Under the pieces are notes generated by a model, which was given only the letters and a program-made list of their open reading frames with translations, had not been told where the DNA came from and ran no database searches. Source: Aegilops tauschii subsp. strangulata (lineage: Eukaryota > Streptophyta > Magnoliopsida > Poales > Poaceae). Taken from it: a stretch of 64,000 nt of DNA. The translations under genes and the position numbers were made by a program. The stretch covers positions 248,157,135 to 248,221,134 of the forward strand of contig NC_053037.3 in the NCBI RefSeq assembly GCF_002575655.3, written 5' to 3'. Shown one piece after another: positions 23,192 through 35,972 of this stretch; the first letter of the stretch is position 1; every line of letters starts with the position of its first letter.

Positions 23192-25628
23192 TGATAACCC
23201 ACAAGTATAGGGGATCAATTGTAGCCTCTTTCGATAAGTAAGAGTGTCGAACCCAACGAGGAGCTAAAGGTGGAACAAATATTCCCTCTCAAGTTCTATC
23301 GACCACCGATACAAGTCTACGCATGCTTGACATTCGCTTTACCTAGAACAAGTATAAAACTAGAAGTACTTTGTAGGTGTTGTTGGATAGGTTTGCAAGA
23401 ATATAAAGAGCACGTAAATAAAAAATAGGGGTTGTTTAGGTAAAGAAGAAATAAAGTTAGTATAGAGAGTGTGTGATAGAGGCAAAGGTATGTTTTCTTT
23501 CGATGAGATGGTGATTATCGTTTCGGAGGAGTAGACTTTCACGATCCGACTACGAACGTGCGAGGACGTCGCGCCTTAGCAATCGCTAAACTAACTCCGA
23601 GAGGTTATTGACCACGCCAGAGCACGATCAACCTGACCACGAGGGTCTGTTTCCTGCGAGCAAACGAAGAACAAGCAAGAAACTGAGATTACAATCTGGA
23701 TATTGGGAATATAAGAGGAAAGCTTTATTAATGAAGGTTGGGTTCTGTGACGCCTTTTTCTGGTTGTTGAACACAAACAAAGTACGCGGAGTTGCAGCTA
23801 TGGAGAGTTTTTGATCTAAAGAAAACCCAAAGTCTAACCGGTGCCCTAAGGGTTGTATATATGGAGGAAGAGGGGGGATTTCGTGGCCCTTGGGAAGGGG
23901 TCCGAAACCAACCCTATCTCTTGTTTCCCCACACATACGGACTCTAAAAGCAGCCTATACTTATGTATTTCGACATTACATGGGCCTGGCCCAATAATAA
24001 GGTGACGCAGCACCTAGAATAGCCTCTGGACGAAATTTATGAAGTGGCATCTTGTATATTTCGTCCAAGGCTTCATGCACTCGTTATGGTGGCTTCAAAG
24101 TCCTGAAATCATCACTTGTAACTCCGTTCTTGTTCCCCTTGCGCATGCCATCAACTCCATGCTTGTTCTTGCTCCAATGTTCATCCTTCTCCAAGCTAGG
24201 CCCTTCATTTGTAAGCAAAACAAATGTATCCAATTTAGGCAGCATCATATTCTCATGAACATTAGAATCATTACCAAGAAACGAAAGTACCTGATAATTT
24301 AATTGGCGTGCGCGAGCTCTAGTAATTGGTCCAGTATGTATAGCAGCAGGGGCTGTGGGTGTAACAATGTTATTGATGTCCTCATCAGTGTGGAAAAGTG
24401 GTGGTAGGAGTTGCGAAATTGTCCCTAAGCAATTGACTATGTTACTAGACCGATAACAAGTTTTATGTGGGAGAGGCCACTGCGAGCATGTCATCCCTGA
24501 CTTGGAATTCTATGCACTTATGATTGGAACTATTAGCAAGCATCCGCAACTACTAACGTTCATTAAGGTAAAACGCAACCATAGCATTAAGATATATTGG
24601 TCCCCCTTCAATCCCGTATGCATCAATTTCCATGCTAGGTTGAAGCTTCTGTCACTCTTGCCCTCCAATACATTGTCCTATCAACATACAACTAACCCTA
24701 TGGTGTGATCCACGCGCGCGCTCATATGATGGGCACCAAAGGACAGCAACATAACCACAAGCAAATTAAACCAATCATAGCAATTCACCAATTACCGATA
24801 GGACAACGAAAATCTACTAAAACATCATAGGATGGCAACACATCATTGGATAATAATATGAAGCATAAAGCACCATGATCAAGTAGAGGGTACAGCGGGT
24901 TGCGGGAGAGTGGACCGCTGTAGATAGATGGGGGAAGGTGATGAAGATGTTGGTGAAGATGACGGAGGTGTTGGTGTAGATCGCCGTCACACAATGATGG
25001 CCCCGATGGCGTTCCGGCGCCACCGGGAGAGAGGGGGAGAGGCCCCCCTCCTTCTTCTTCTTCCTTGACCTTCCCCTAGATGGGAGAAGGGTTTACCCCC
25101 TGTTCCATGGCTTCCATGGCGGCGGAGGGGCGAGAGCCCCTACGAGATTGGATCTGTCTCTCTGTCTCTCTCTGTTTCTGCGCTCCTTGATTCTGGCCTT
25201 TCACCGTTTCTTATATTCCCAGATATCCGTAACTCCGATTGGGCTGAAATTTGGACACGATTATTATCCGGATATTGGCTTTCTTGCAGCGAAAGAAGGG
25301 CACCAACCGCCTTATGGGTGGCGACGAGGGTCAGGGGCGCCCCACCCCCTGCCTCGTGGCCCCATCGGGCATCGTCTCGCGTTGATTCTTCTTCCCAAAA
25401 TCACATATTTTCCAAAAAAAATCTCCATCAGTTTTTATCCTGTTTGGACTCCGTTTGATATGGATTTTCTGCGAAACAAAAAAACATGCAACAAACAGGA
25501 ACTGGCACTGGGCACTGGATCAATATGTTAGTCCCAAAAATAGTATAAAAAGTTGCCAAAAGTATATGAAAGCTGTATAATATTGGCATGGAACAATCAA
25601 AAATTATAGATATGACGGAGACGTATCA
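23192..25628 (-). repeat. 3' LTR of element D (with nested solo LTR)
   Basis: Left LTR; sense start at 25628 (TGATACGTCTCCG). Interrupted by the solo LTR 23474-24387. It contains an imperfect inverted GATAC/GTATC motif next to its start, as does the right copy. Confidence 0.93.
23474..24387 (-). mobile_element. Solo LTR (914 bp) in D's LTR
   Basis: Same family as 16135-17051, same ends, flanked by GTGTG at 23469-23473 and 24388-24392. The undisturbed partner LTR at 30230-30245 shows the empty site (GCGAGTGTGCAAAATGG). The polyprotein-tail frame is still open on the minus strand (ITRARARQLNYQVLSFLGND). Confidence 0.96.
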
Positions 25629-28489
25629 GCATCCCCAAGCTTAATTCCTGCTCGTCCTCGAGTAGGTAAATGATAAAAAAGATAATTTCTGATGTGGAAT
25701 GCTACCTAGTATAATCTTGATCACGTAATCTAATCATGGCATGAATATTAAGACATGAGTGATTCAAAGCAATAGTCTATCATTTGACATTAAGACAATA
25801 ATACTTCAGGCATACTAATAAAGTAATTATGTCTTCTCAAAATAACATAGCCAAAGAAAGCTCATCCCTACAAAATCATATAGTTTGGCCATGCTTCATT
25901 TTCGTCACACAAAATGCTCTCATCATGCACAAACCCAATGACAAGCCAAGCAATTGTTTCATACTTTAGCATTTTCAAACTTTTCAACTCTCACGCATTA
26001 TATGAGCGCGAGCCATGGACATAGCACTATAGGTGGAATAGATAAGATGATGGAGGTTGTGTGGAGAAGACAAAAAGGGAAAAAGTCTCAGATCGACGCG
26101 GCTAATCAACGGGCTATGGAGATGCCCATCAATTGATGTCAATGCCAGGAGTAGGGATTGCCATACAACGGATGCACTAGAGCTATAAGTGTATGAAAGC
26201 TCAACTGAAACTAAGTGGGTGTGCATCCAACTTGCTTCCTCATGAAGACCTAGGGCATTTGAGGAAGCCCATCGTTGGAATATACAAGCCAAGTTCTATA
26301 ATGAAAATTCCCACTAGTATATGAAAGTGATAACTCAAGAGGCTCTCTATATGAAGAACATGGTGCTACTCTGAAGCAGAAGAGTGGTAAAAGGATAGTA
26401 ACATTGCCACTTCTCTCTTTTTCTCTCATTTTTTGTTTTGTTTTGTTTTATTTGGTGGGCTTCTTTCGCCTCTTTTTTTATTTGGGCTTCTTTGGCCTCT
26501 TTTATTTTTATTTTTAAAGTCCGGAGTCTCATCCCGACTTGTGGGGGAATCATAGTCTCCATCATCCTTTCCTCACAGGGGCAATGCTCTAATAATGATG
26601 ATCATCACACTTTTATTTACTTATAACTCAATATTACAACTCAATACTAGAACAAAGATATGACTCTATATGAATGCCTCAGGCGGTGTACCGGGATGTG
26701 CAATGATCTAGCGTGGCAAAGATATCAAAAAAAGGACAAGCCATGAAAATATCATGCTAGCTATCTTACTATCATGCAAAGCAATATGACAATGAATGCT
26801 CAGGTCATGTATATGATGATGATGGAAGTTGCATGGCAATATATCTCGGAATGGCTATGGAAATGCCATAATAGGTAGATATGGTGGCTGTTTTGAGGAA
26901 GATATAAGGAGGCTTATGTGTGATAGAGCATATCATATCATAGGGTTTGGATGCACCGGCGAAGTTTGCACCAACTCTCGAGGTGAGAAAGGGCAATGCA
27001 CGGTACCAAAGAGGCTAGCAATGATGGAAGGGTGAGAGTGCGTATAATCCATGGACTCAACATTAGTCATAAAGAACTCACATACTTATTGCAAAAATCT
27101 ACAAGTCATCAAAACCAAGCACTACGCGCATGCTCCTACAGGATAGATTGGTAGGAAAATACCATCGCTCGTCCCCGACCGCCACTCATAAGGAAGACAA
27201 TCAAAGAAACACCTCATGCTTCAAATTTGTTACACAACGTTTACGATACGTGCATGCTACGGGACTTGCCAACCTCAACACAAGCATTTCTCAAATTCAC
27301 AATTACCCACTAGCATGAGTTATATTGCAAAACTATTCCAAGGAATCAAACATATCATATTCAGTGATCTACAGGTTTTATGTAGGATTTTATGACTAAC
27401 CATGTGAATGACCAATTCCTGTCAACTCTCTAAGTGGATATAAGTGAAGCAAGAGAGTTTAATTCTTTCTACAAAAGATATGCCCACGGTCTAACAAATA
27501 TAAGTGAAGCAAAAGAGCATTCTACAAATGGCGGTTTTCTATGTGTAGGGAAACAGGCAATCCAAACTTCAAATGATATAAGTGAAGCACATGAAGCATT
27601 CTATAAAGCCATACTCAAAAAATATAAGTGAAGTGCAATGAGCATTCTATAAATCAACCAAGGACTATCTCATACCAGCATGGTGCATAAAATAAAAGTG
27701 AAAACTAAATGCAAAAGACGCTCCAAGATTTGCACATATCACATGAACAAAACGAAACCGAAAACGTACAGATTTTTGTTGAAGAAAGATGGGATGCCTT
27801 CCAGGGCATCCCCAAGCTTAGACGCTTGAGTCTCCTTGAATATTTACTTGGGGTGCCTTGGGCATCCCCAAGCTTGAGCTCTTTCCTCTCCTCCTTCTCC
27901 TCATATCGAGACCTCCTCGATCTTTGATCACTTCATCCACACAAAACTCAACAGAAGGCTCGGTAAGAGCCGTTAGTATAATAAAGCAAATCACTACTCT
28001 AAGTACTGTTGCAAACCAATTCATATTTTGTTTTTGCATTGTAGCTACTGTAATATAACTTTCCCATGGCTTAATCCACTGATAGAAATCAATAGTTTCA
28101 TCAAAACAAGCAAACTATGCATCAAAAACAGAATCTGTCTTAAACAGGATAGTCTGTAGTAATCTGAACATTCACCATACTTCTGGTACTCCAAAAATTC
28201 TGAAGAAATTAGGGAAAATAAGCAATTTGTATAGAAAGACAGTGCAAAAAGTTTCAGATCCGTTTGACGTTCCAGTAAAAAATGTAAATCGCGCACTACA
28301 ACCAAAGTTTCTGTTTTGCACCGCACAAACCAACAAGCAATATAAACATCCTAAAGGAAAATCTTGGCACATTATTTTTATTTTTAAACTTTATAAAAGC
28401 ACACAACAGAAATAAATGACTCTCTAAAACTTCCGGGTTGTCTCCCTGGCAGCGCTTTCTTTAAAGCCATTAAGCTAGTCATACAGTGC
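25629..28489 (-). other. 3' non-coding region of element D
   Basis: 2.9 kb between the ORF and the 3' LTR. No protein similarity recognised. AT-rich, with short T-rich tracts near 26430-26520 and a small repeat array at 27438-27634. Confidence 0.6.
27438..27634 (+). repeat. Four spaced copies of ATATAAGTGAAGC
   Basis: Copies start at 27438, 27498, 27576 and 27622 (last ends GT instead of GC); three are followed within about 20 bases by CATTCTA. Spacing is about 45-80 bp. The role is unknown. Confidence 0.75.
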
Positions 28490-29833
28490 TCAAGTAATGG
28501 ATCCACCCGGATCCCAAGGTATATCAAAGCCAATTTTAATTAACAATGATTTGTAATTTAGTAGTGAGCACAAAGTAACATATATCATGTAATGACGAAG
28601 TCTAACTCTCTTCCTATGCATCGGCATGTCATAAAAGAGCAATTCATGCACACATAGTAAAGGCCAATGCAGAGTATAAACAGTTTCTTGCAATTTTATC
28701 TTATTGGAAACATGGAGAGGCGGAGATGTAGTTCCTCTCTCATAATAATTGCAAGTAGGAGTAGCAAGCACATGCATATTATATCTATCAAAATCATCAT
28801 GTGTAGTAGTAAAATGCAACCCATCAATATAATCCTTAATAAGGGCAAACTTCTCCGATATAGTGTAGTCGGGAGAATTCAAAAAGATAATAGGACTATC
28901 ATGCGTGGGTGCAATAGCAACAATTTCATGTTTAACATAAGGAACTATAGCAAGTTCATCTCCATAAGCATAATTCATATTGGCATCTTGGCCACAAGCA
29001 TAGCAAGCATCATCAAAAAGGGATATTTCAAAAGAATCAACGGGATCATAACAATGATCATAGCAATCATCCTTCGGTAAGCACGAAGGGAAATTAAACA
29101 ATGTATGAGTTGAAGAGTTACTCTCATTAGAAGGTGGGCACGGGTAGCTAATCCGCTCTTCCTCCTTTTGTTCTTCGCTCTCCTCATCATCTTTTTCATC
29201 CAATGAGCTCACAGTTTCATCAATTTCTTCTTCCATAGACTCCTACAAAATATTAGTCTCTTGTTGGACAGCGGAGACTCTCTCAATAAAATCATCAATA
29301 TCGGAATTGAATTCATAATTCTCATAGCAATATTTAAGTATAGCAAAAAATTTAGGTCTGTAATCAGCATCATCAAGATTTTCACACTCTTTAAACAAAG
29401 ATTCAATTTCATAAGCACCCATAAAAGCAACAAATTCTTCTATTTGTTCCACATCATAGTAATCATATATACCATTAGCGTAAGAAGCAAAGGTTTTATC
29501 ATCATTAAATTTGCATGAAAAGGGAAGGTGTGGAGCCTTCATCCTAGAGCAACAAGTATAATCATATCTCAAGCATAGTTCCCAAGCATACCAATGCAAC
29601 ATATGAATTTGATCCCATAATAGTTTCCCTTTTTGAGTCAAGCGATAATCCCTTAAGTATTGACGTTGATCCAACGTGTCTCCCATTATATAATTGAATG
29701 GGGTTTTCTCAGGATTATTAAAGTAGTGCATAATATCTTTCACATAATGAGCATCGAGGGTTTTAGGAGGTTCCCCATCTCCATGAATAGCACGTACACC
29801 TAATTTTTTTGGTATTTCGTGTTCCATATCCAT
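28490..29833 (-). pseudogene. Element D ORF of unknown function (one amber stop)
   Basis: A single frame of about 447 codons from MDMEHEIPKKLGVRAIHGDG at 29833, broken only by a TAG at 29243-29245 (ILxESMEEEIDE, probably CAG to TAG). The N-terminal half has LDQRQYLRDYRLTQKGKLLW and HWYAWELCLRYDYTCC, plausibly a divergent gag-like fold. The C-terminal half is acidic, then Cys/Tyr/His-rich (FNFPSCLPKDDCYDHCYD, FDDACYACGQDANM, LHWPLLCVHELLFYDMPM). No zinc knuckle, protease or RT motif. I recall similar frames in non-autonomous Triticeae gypsy elements but cannot name a function. One stop in 447 codons suggests recent activity or selection on the frame. Confidence 0.6.
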
Positions 29834-29956
29834 AACTAAAGATAGAGATCAACTTAGAACAGCAAATAAAAACTATTCAGTGATAAAGCAAACAAGCACA
29901 CACGAGAATATTCACCCCACACTATAATCCCCGGCAACGGCGGCAGAAAAAGGTCT
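29834..29956 (-). other. Leader and PBS of element D
   Basis: On the minus strand the LTR end TTATCA is followed by AGACCTTTTTCTGCCGCCGT and TGCCGGGG, the GCCGTTGCCGGGGA-type segment usual after wheat gypsy 5' LTRs. The ORF begins about 120 bases on. Confidence 0.65.
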
Positions 29957-31470
29957 TGATAACCCACAAGTATAGGGGATCAATGGTAGCCTCTTTCGAT
30001 AAGTAAAAGTGTCGAACCCAACGAGGAGCTAAAGGTAGAACAAATATTCCCTCAAGTTCTATCGACCACCGATACAACTCTACGCACGCTTGACGTTTGC
30101 TTTACCTAGAACAAGTATAAAACTAGAAGTACTTTGTAGGTGTTGTTGGATAGGTTTGCAAGAATATAAAGAGCATGTAAATAAAAACTAGGGGCTGTTT
30201 AGGTAAAGAAGCAATAAAGTTAGTATAGCGAGTGTGCAAAATGGTGGTAGGAGTTGCGAAATTGTCCCTAAGCAATTGACTATGTTACTAGACCAATAGC
30301 AAGTTTTATGTGGGAGAGGCCACTGCTAGCATGTCATCCCTGACTTGGAATTCTATCCACTTATGATTGGAACTATTAGCAAGCATCCGTAACTACTAAC
30401 GTTCATTAAGGTATAACCCAACCATAGCATTAAGATATATTGGTCCCCCTTCAATCCCGTATGCATCAATTTCTATGCTAGGTTGAAGCTTCTGTCACTC
30501 TTGCCCTCCAATACATAGTCCTATCAACATACAACTAAACCTATGGTGCGATCCACGCGCGCGCTCATATGATGGGCACCAAAGGACAGCAACATAACCA
30601 CAAGCAAATTAAACCAATCATAGCAATTCACCAATTACCGATAGGACAACGAAAATATACTTAGACATCATAGGATGGCAACACATCATTGGATAATAAT
30701 ATGAAGCATAAAGCACCATGTTCAAGTAGAGGGTACAGCGGGTTGCGGGAGAGTGGACCGCTGTAGATAAATGGGGGAAGGTGATGAAGATGTTGGTGAA
30801 GATGACAGAGGTGTTGGTGTAGATCGCCGTCACACGATGATGGCCCCGGCGGCGTTCCGGCGCCACCGGGAGAGAGGGAGAGAGGGCCCCCCTCCTTCTT
30901 CTTCTTCCTTGACCTTCCCCCTAGATGGGAGAAGGGTTTACCCCCTATTCCATGCCTTCATGGTGGCGGAGGGGCGAGAGCCCCTCCGAGATTGGGTCTG
31001 TCTCTTTGTCTCTCTTTGTTTCTGCGCTCCATGATTCTGGCCTTTCACCGTTTCTTATATTCCCGGAGATCCATAACTCTGATTGGGCTAAAATTTGGAC
31101 ACGATTTTTATCCGGATATTGGCTTTCTTGTGGCGAAAGAAGGGCACCAACCGCCTTACGGGGTGGCCATGAGGGTCAAGGGTGCGCCCCCTGCCTCGTG
31201 GCCCCATCGGGCATCGTCTCGCGTTGATTCTTCTTCCCAAAAATCACATATTTTCCAAAAACTTCTCCATCAGTTTTTATCCCGTTTGGACTCCGTTTGA
31301 TATGGATTTTCTGCAAAACAAAAAAACATGCAACAAACTAGAACTGGCACTGGGGACTGGATCAATATGTTAGTCCCAAAAATAGTATAAAAAGTAGCCA
31401 AAAGTATATGAAAGTTGTATAATATTGGCATGGAACAATAAAAAATTATAGATACGACGGAGACGTATCA
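29957..31470 (-). repeat. 5' LTR of element D (1514 bp)
   Basis: Undisturbed copy. Same ends as 23192-25628 and highly similar by eye with scattered substitutions. It gives the empty site for the solo LTR in the partner. Confidence 0.94.
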
Positions 31471-31475
31471 GATGC

Positions 31476-34387
31476 GTATTTGATAGTGGCCACTCTTAAG
31501 ATAAATCTGAGAGAAAATGGTGGCTCCGCTAAGCTCATCTAGCATATCATCTAGGCGTGGAATAGGGTAAGGATAACGCACGGTAATAGCATTGATAGGA
31601 CGACAATAAGAACACATGCGATATGTCCCATCTTTCTTGGGAACAAGGATTAGCGGAACGGCACAGGGGCTCAAACTTTCTCGTACATGGCCGTTGTCGA
31701 TGAGTTGTTGTACTTGCGCTTGGATCTCCTTAGTTTCCTCGGGGTTGACGCGGTAGGGAGCCTTGTTAGGAAGGGGTGCTCTGGGGAGGAGGTCGATTCG
31801 GTGCTCGATGCCTCGTAGTGGGGTAGACCCGGAGGTAGCTCTTCGGGGAATACATCTTGGAATTCCTGCAATAGAGAAGAGAACACTAAAGGTAGATTGT
31901 GAGAGTTGTTAGTTTTGGGTGCCGCGTCCTTGCACAAAAGGACATAGTGCATGCCACGTGATGGGTTCTCACACACTTCTCTCATCTCACGTTTGGTGGC
32001 AAATAGGACTAGGTTTTTCTTGTCGCTCATTGTGGAGGCACTCAATTTGGGCTTGTGGCGCTCACTCTCTTTTTGGTGGTTCGCTCTCTCACTATTCTCT
32101 CCATGATTGGTGGCTTGCTTGATAGCAATCACTTGGCTTGGAGACATAGGTCGTAGCACGTACTCCTTTCCTTTCATCTTGAAGCTATAGTGATTTGTAC
32201 GTCCATTGTGGATGACGCCTCAGTCAAATTGCCATGGTCGTCCAAGAAGGAGGTGGCAAACGGACATCAGAACGACATCACACTCCAAAGTGTCTTCGTA
32301 AGCTCCGATCTTGAAGGAAACTTGCACCATATGCTCGACTTGGATAGTGCTGGAGTCGCTAAGCCATTGAACTTTGTAGAGATGTGGGTGCTTCATCTTG
32401 ATCAATTGGAGCTTGGAACATAGTTCTTCACTTGCCAAGTTATGACAACTCCCTCCATCGATGATGTCCTTAACGGACCTTCCATTGATGCCGGCATTGG
32501 TATGGAAGATATGGCATCTTTGGTCTTCTTCTTGTTGATGTTGAAGAGTCAAAACTTTGGAGACAACGAGAGTGGGGCTCGGATCTTTGTCACAAAAGAC
32601 TTGATCATCTTCATCTTCGTTCACTTGCCGGTGCATGGCCACTTGCTTAAGGGCTTCCATTTCTCCTTCACTCATGGAGTCATATGTACCATTGTCATTG
32701 AAGATCATGGTGCACTTGTTTGTACATTCGAAGGACTTGTGGCCTCAGCCGCCGCATGTGAAGCATTTGAAGGAACTTGTCTTGATGGTCTCATCGGTTG
32801 GAGTAGATGATGATGAAGCTCTCGGCTTGAAGTTTCTTATAGTAGGAGGACGACTTGAGGTTGTCGAAGTTTTCTTGTAACTTGACTTGTCGCCGTTGCT
32901 TGTAGATGGCTTGGTTGAGGTAAAAGGTGTTGGAGTCGTTGAAGCTTGAGAGTTGTAGAAACCATAGGACTTGGATGAGAACTTGGCATATTTGAAGTCA
33001 TCTTGCACTTGACGTTCCGCTTTGGTAGCTTGATGTACTAGCTCGATGAGGTTCGAGTATGGTTGGAAGTCGGCGATCTTCTTGATAGGATGATTGAGTC
33101 CATTCAAAAAACGTGCCATAGTTTGCTCACCATCTTCCGTGACATTGGCTCGTATCATGGCAATCTCCATTTCCTTGTAGTACTCTTCAACGGTCTTTGT
33201 TCCTTGCTTGAGGAGTTGGAGTTTCTTGAAGAGGTTGCGATTGTAGTAAGTTGGCATGAAACGTGCTCTCATGACATCCTTCATTTGTGTCCAAGTTCTG
33301 AGGGGTGGTTCTCCTCTTGCCTCACGGCGCTCGATGACTTGTTCCCACCAAATGAGGACGTAGTCTTGGAACTCAAGGGATGCCATCGCGATCTTCTTCT
33401 CTTCCTCATAGTTGTGCAAGCGGAAGATTTTGTCAACCTTCAATGCCCATGAAAGGTATTCTTTGGGATCATTGCTTCCAGAAAACTTGGGCATGGTGAA
33501 TTTTAGCTTGTCGTAGCGTTGCTCTTCATTGTGTTGGGGTCGAGGGTGATGATGTCCTTGACACGGAGGATTGTCTCCCTCAACTTGCTCTTGTCGTGGA
33601 GGATTTCCATTGTCTTCATGCTCTTGGTGAACTTGAGGTTCTTATCGAGCTTGTGGAGGAGCTTGTCGATGCACACGTGATTGATCCTGTCTTGAACTTC
33701 ATCGCGAAGCGCTTCTTGTTGCTCACGAGCTTGCCGGCTTCGTGTGGCTATGGCTCGACTTGAATCTCGGAGGGCACGCTGCGCCTCAAGTGCTTGAGCT
33801 TCACGTAGTTGTTGTTCTTGACGTTGTGCCTCGGCATCTTGTGCATCTTGGTGCTGTCGCGCTCGCTCTTCCTCTTGTTGTCGTAGGCGTTGCCTTTCTT
33901 GTACTGGCGCGAATGTGGCTTGGTTTTGACGATGTCGATGATCTTGCGCTCGAAGTTTCTCTTGATGATCGGTGTCGTGTAGGGGATTGCGATTTGCTTA
34001 ACGATATTGACGCGCGGCACGACGGAGAGTGTTCGATGTCGGAGTACTTGAGCCGGAGATGGTGTCGTCAGAGTGTCGACTCGAGTGGCTCCGTCTTGAG
34101 TAGGATGAAGAGGTAGAGGAGCGGTTGACCAACAAGGCACGGATCTCGTCCATTCTTGCATTGCTCTCTTGCTTTTGTTCGTCAAGCTTGTTGTCGAAGT
34201 AGTCTCTTGTACGTTGCTCGGAGAGTCGCAAGTCGATGGCGAGATGGTCGATGCGGTCGCTCATTGCTTGTTGCTCTTGATGCAAAGCTCGTTCTGTGCC
34301 AAATAGGTGGAGCTTGGTGACTTATTTGTTGGGGTCGTCGTCTTGCTCTAGGAAGAGTGGGTTAGTAGAAGAACTTGGCCTATCCAT
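31476..34387 (-). pseudogene. Element A gag, protease and RT N-terminal part
   Basis: Begins MDRPSSSTNPLFLEQDD (34387, minus). A TAA near 34322 and further shifts break the N-terminal module (ALHQEQQAMSDRIDHLAIDL, Ser/Arg-rich stretch). The capsid-like domain is open from 33494 (MPKFSGSNDPKEYLSWALKV) to CFTCGG, where a TGA replaces the Arg codon inside the zinc knuckle (GHKSFEC follows). Protease core DIIDGGSCHNLAS. A TGA at 32220-32222 follows LLLGRPWQFD (CGA in B). A frame change lies at LPPGLP. RT resumes at MSPCAVPLILVPKKDGTYRM and CRPINAITVRYPYPIPRLDD and ends at HYQIRI, where D inserted. Frame content parallels B; the lesions are different ones, so A and B decayed independently. Confidence 0.9.
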
Positions 34388-35972
34388 CATTCCAAGCAAA
34401 TATGTGAGTGGGAGAAAGAGAAGAACTTATACCAAATGTACCTTGACCGATGTTGAAGATGTATCAATGATCACTCAATGTGTAACAAGGAAATAGCACA
34501 ATTGGTACCAATTCTTGTCGGTTCTCACACCTACACAAATAAAAGCTTATGGTGGAGCTTGGTTAGGATGGTGGCACAAAATTTGATGCAATTGTTAGTG
34601 AGCCTCGGTAATGTTGGAAAAGGTTCACAAATTTGCAAATGCAACAAGTAGAACAATAGCAAGATATGGTACACGGAAACACACACGCAAATAGATAAGT
34701 GGGGTCGTGCAGCCAAGGGATGAGCCAAAATATGGAATCCACGAAAATGCTCTTGTTGCACAACACTAGAGAGACGCTAGCACGATTGCACAAGAGGCGG
34801 ATACGAAACTTGTGCACAACCTACAAAGCAAAAAATGCAACGACTTGTATCCCAAGTATGCTATAAGTATGGTATTCTGATGATATGATCCAAATTGATC
34901 GAGTATGACAATCTTAATGCAGTATGATGCTATGGTTCTTGCTTATAAGCTCTTGGCTTATCTTTCCTCTTTGCTTAAAAGCTTGGTTGCCTCTTTCTCT
35001 TTTGAGCTCTTTCTCATGCAAACTTCACGAACCAAGATAGCAATGGCGTATATGCGATGACAACCTTGTGACACAAGAGATGATACCGAGATATGCACCA
35101 CACCACGATGGTATGGTATGTATGCTATGGGAAGTATGATCACTAATGTGCACAAGTAACGTTGCCGACAATACTCAAAGGCTAGTCTCGATGGGTAAGT
35201 TACACAAAATGGGCTATGGGCTATCAATGCAATGGCAAGGAGTAGACAAAGATGTCGTCGAAGTTACCGCCCGTGGTATGTCGGGTGTAAGTAAGGACGT
35301 ATGAAGATGAGGTTGTTGTCGAGTCCTTGGCGAAGATGAGCGGCGGTGATGTTGATGTCGAGCCGTCCCTAGTTAGCCGAAACACCCTAGGAAACGATGA
35401 ACCACAACTCAAATGTGAAAACAAAATGTGTCAAAATTGTGTTGGAGTGCGAAACAAGTAAGAAATGGTGGTTGCGGAAAGCGATGGTGGTAATGGGGTG
35501 CGTATGCGGAGGTGGATTGGGTATTGGGGTGCGTATGCGGAGGTGGACGTGGAGAGGTGGTGGTGGCCGAACTGAACTTTTTTAGTTTCATCAGGAAGCG
35601 TCGGACGTCCGGTCGATGTCGGACGACTGGTGGTCGGACATCCGGTAGCGGGCGGATGTCCTGTGCCTGGGCGATTTCGGGCACGGGATGAACAACTAGG
35701 GTTCGTGGTGGAGGAGGCAAAATTGGTCAAATCCGAGCGATTTTGTGGATGGAAAAGGTGGAGATGAAGGGGAAACGCTAGATCCACTCATGGGAAAGCA
35801 AATCCATAGATCAAATCCAACAAAACTTCATCACACCAACAAATCACAAAAAAAAATTGGTGCTATTTTTGGTGGGGATTTTCGAAATTGGGGAAGAACA
35901 CAACAAAATCAAGCTAGAAAACAAGGTGTAGGGGCTCCAAATCCGTGATCAACGTGGCTCATGATACCAAGA
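34388..35972 (-). other. Leader of element A with PBS, hairpin and 12-mer motifs
   Basis: Homologous to B's leader. PBS TTGGTATCATGAGC beside the LTR (about 35958-35971). A few CCGGACGTCCGG-like motifs (about 35595-35665). Hairpin arms at 35368-35372 and 35387-35391. No coding seen; an open frame on the plus strand here is shared by the other leaders through DNA homology only. Confidence 0.75.
35368..35391 (-). ncRNA. Conserved leader hairpin (element A copy)
   Basis: Sense RNA: arm CCTAG, loop GGTGTTTCGGCTAA, arm CTAGG. The fifth stem pair is G-C, where E and F have A-T. Starts about 580 bases after the 5' LTR. Confidence 0.55.

Larger units (their letters stand above)
23192..31470 (-). mobile_element. 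Element D: non-autonomous gypsy-type retrotransposon
   Basis: TGATAACCCACAAG at the left, GGAGACGTATCA at the right, flanked by GATGC at 23187-23191 and 31471-31475. LTRs are 1518 bp (after subtracting the nested solo LTR) and 1514 bp. The internal 4.3 kb holds one reading frame on the minus strand without protease, RT or integrase, so D depended on enzymes made elsewhere. Ends and ORF resemble the abundant Triticeae families of the Sabrina/Fatima kind; the exact family is from memory and unchecked. It sits in A's RT between the codons for HYQIRI and QEGDEW. Confidence 0.94.

Noticed and set aside
28667..29080. Plus-strand Ile-rich frame over D
   Set aside because: Shadow of the minus-strand ORF, which has sensible composition and length.
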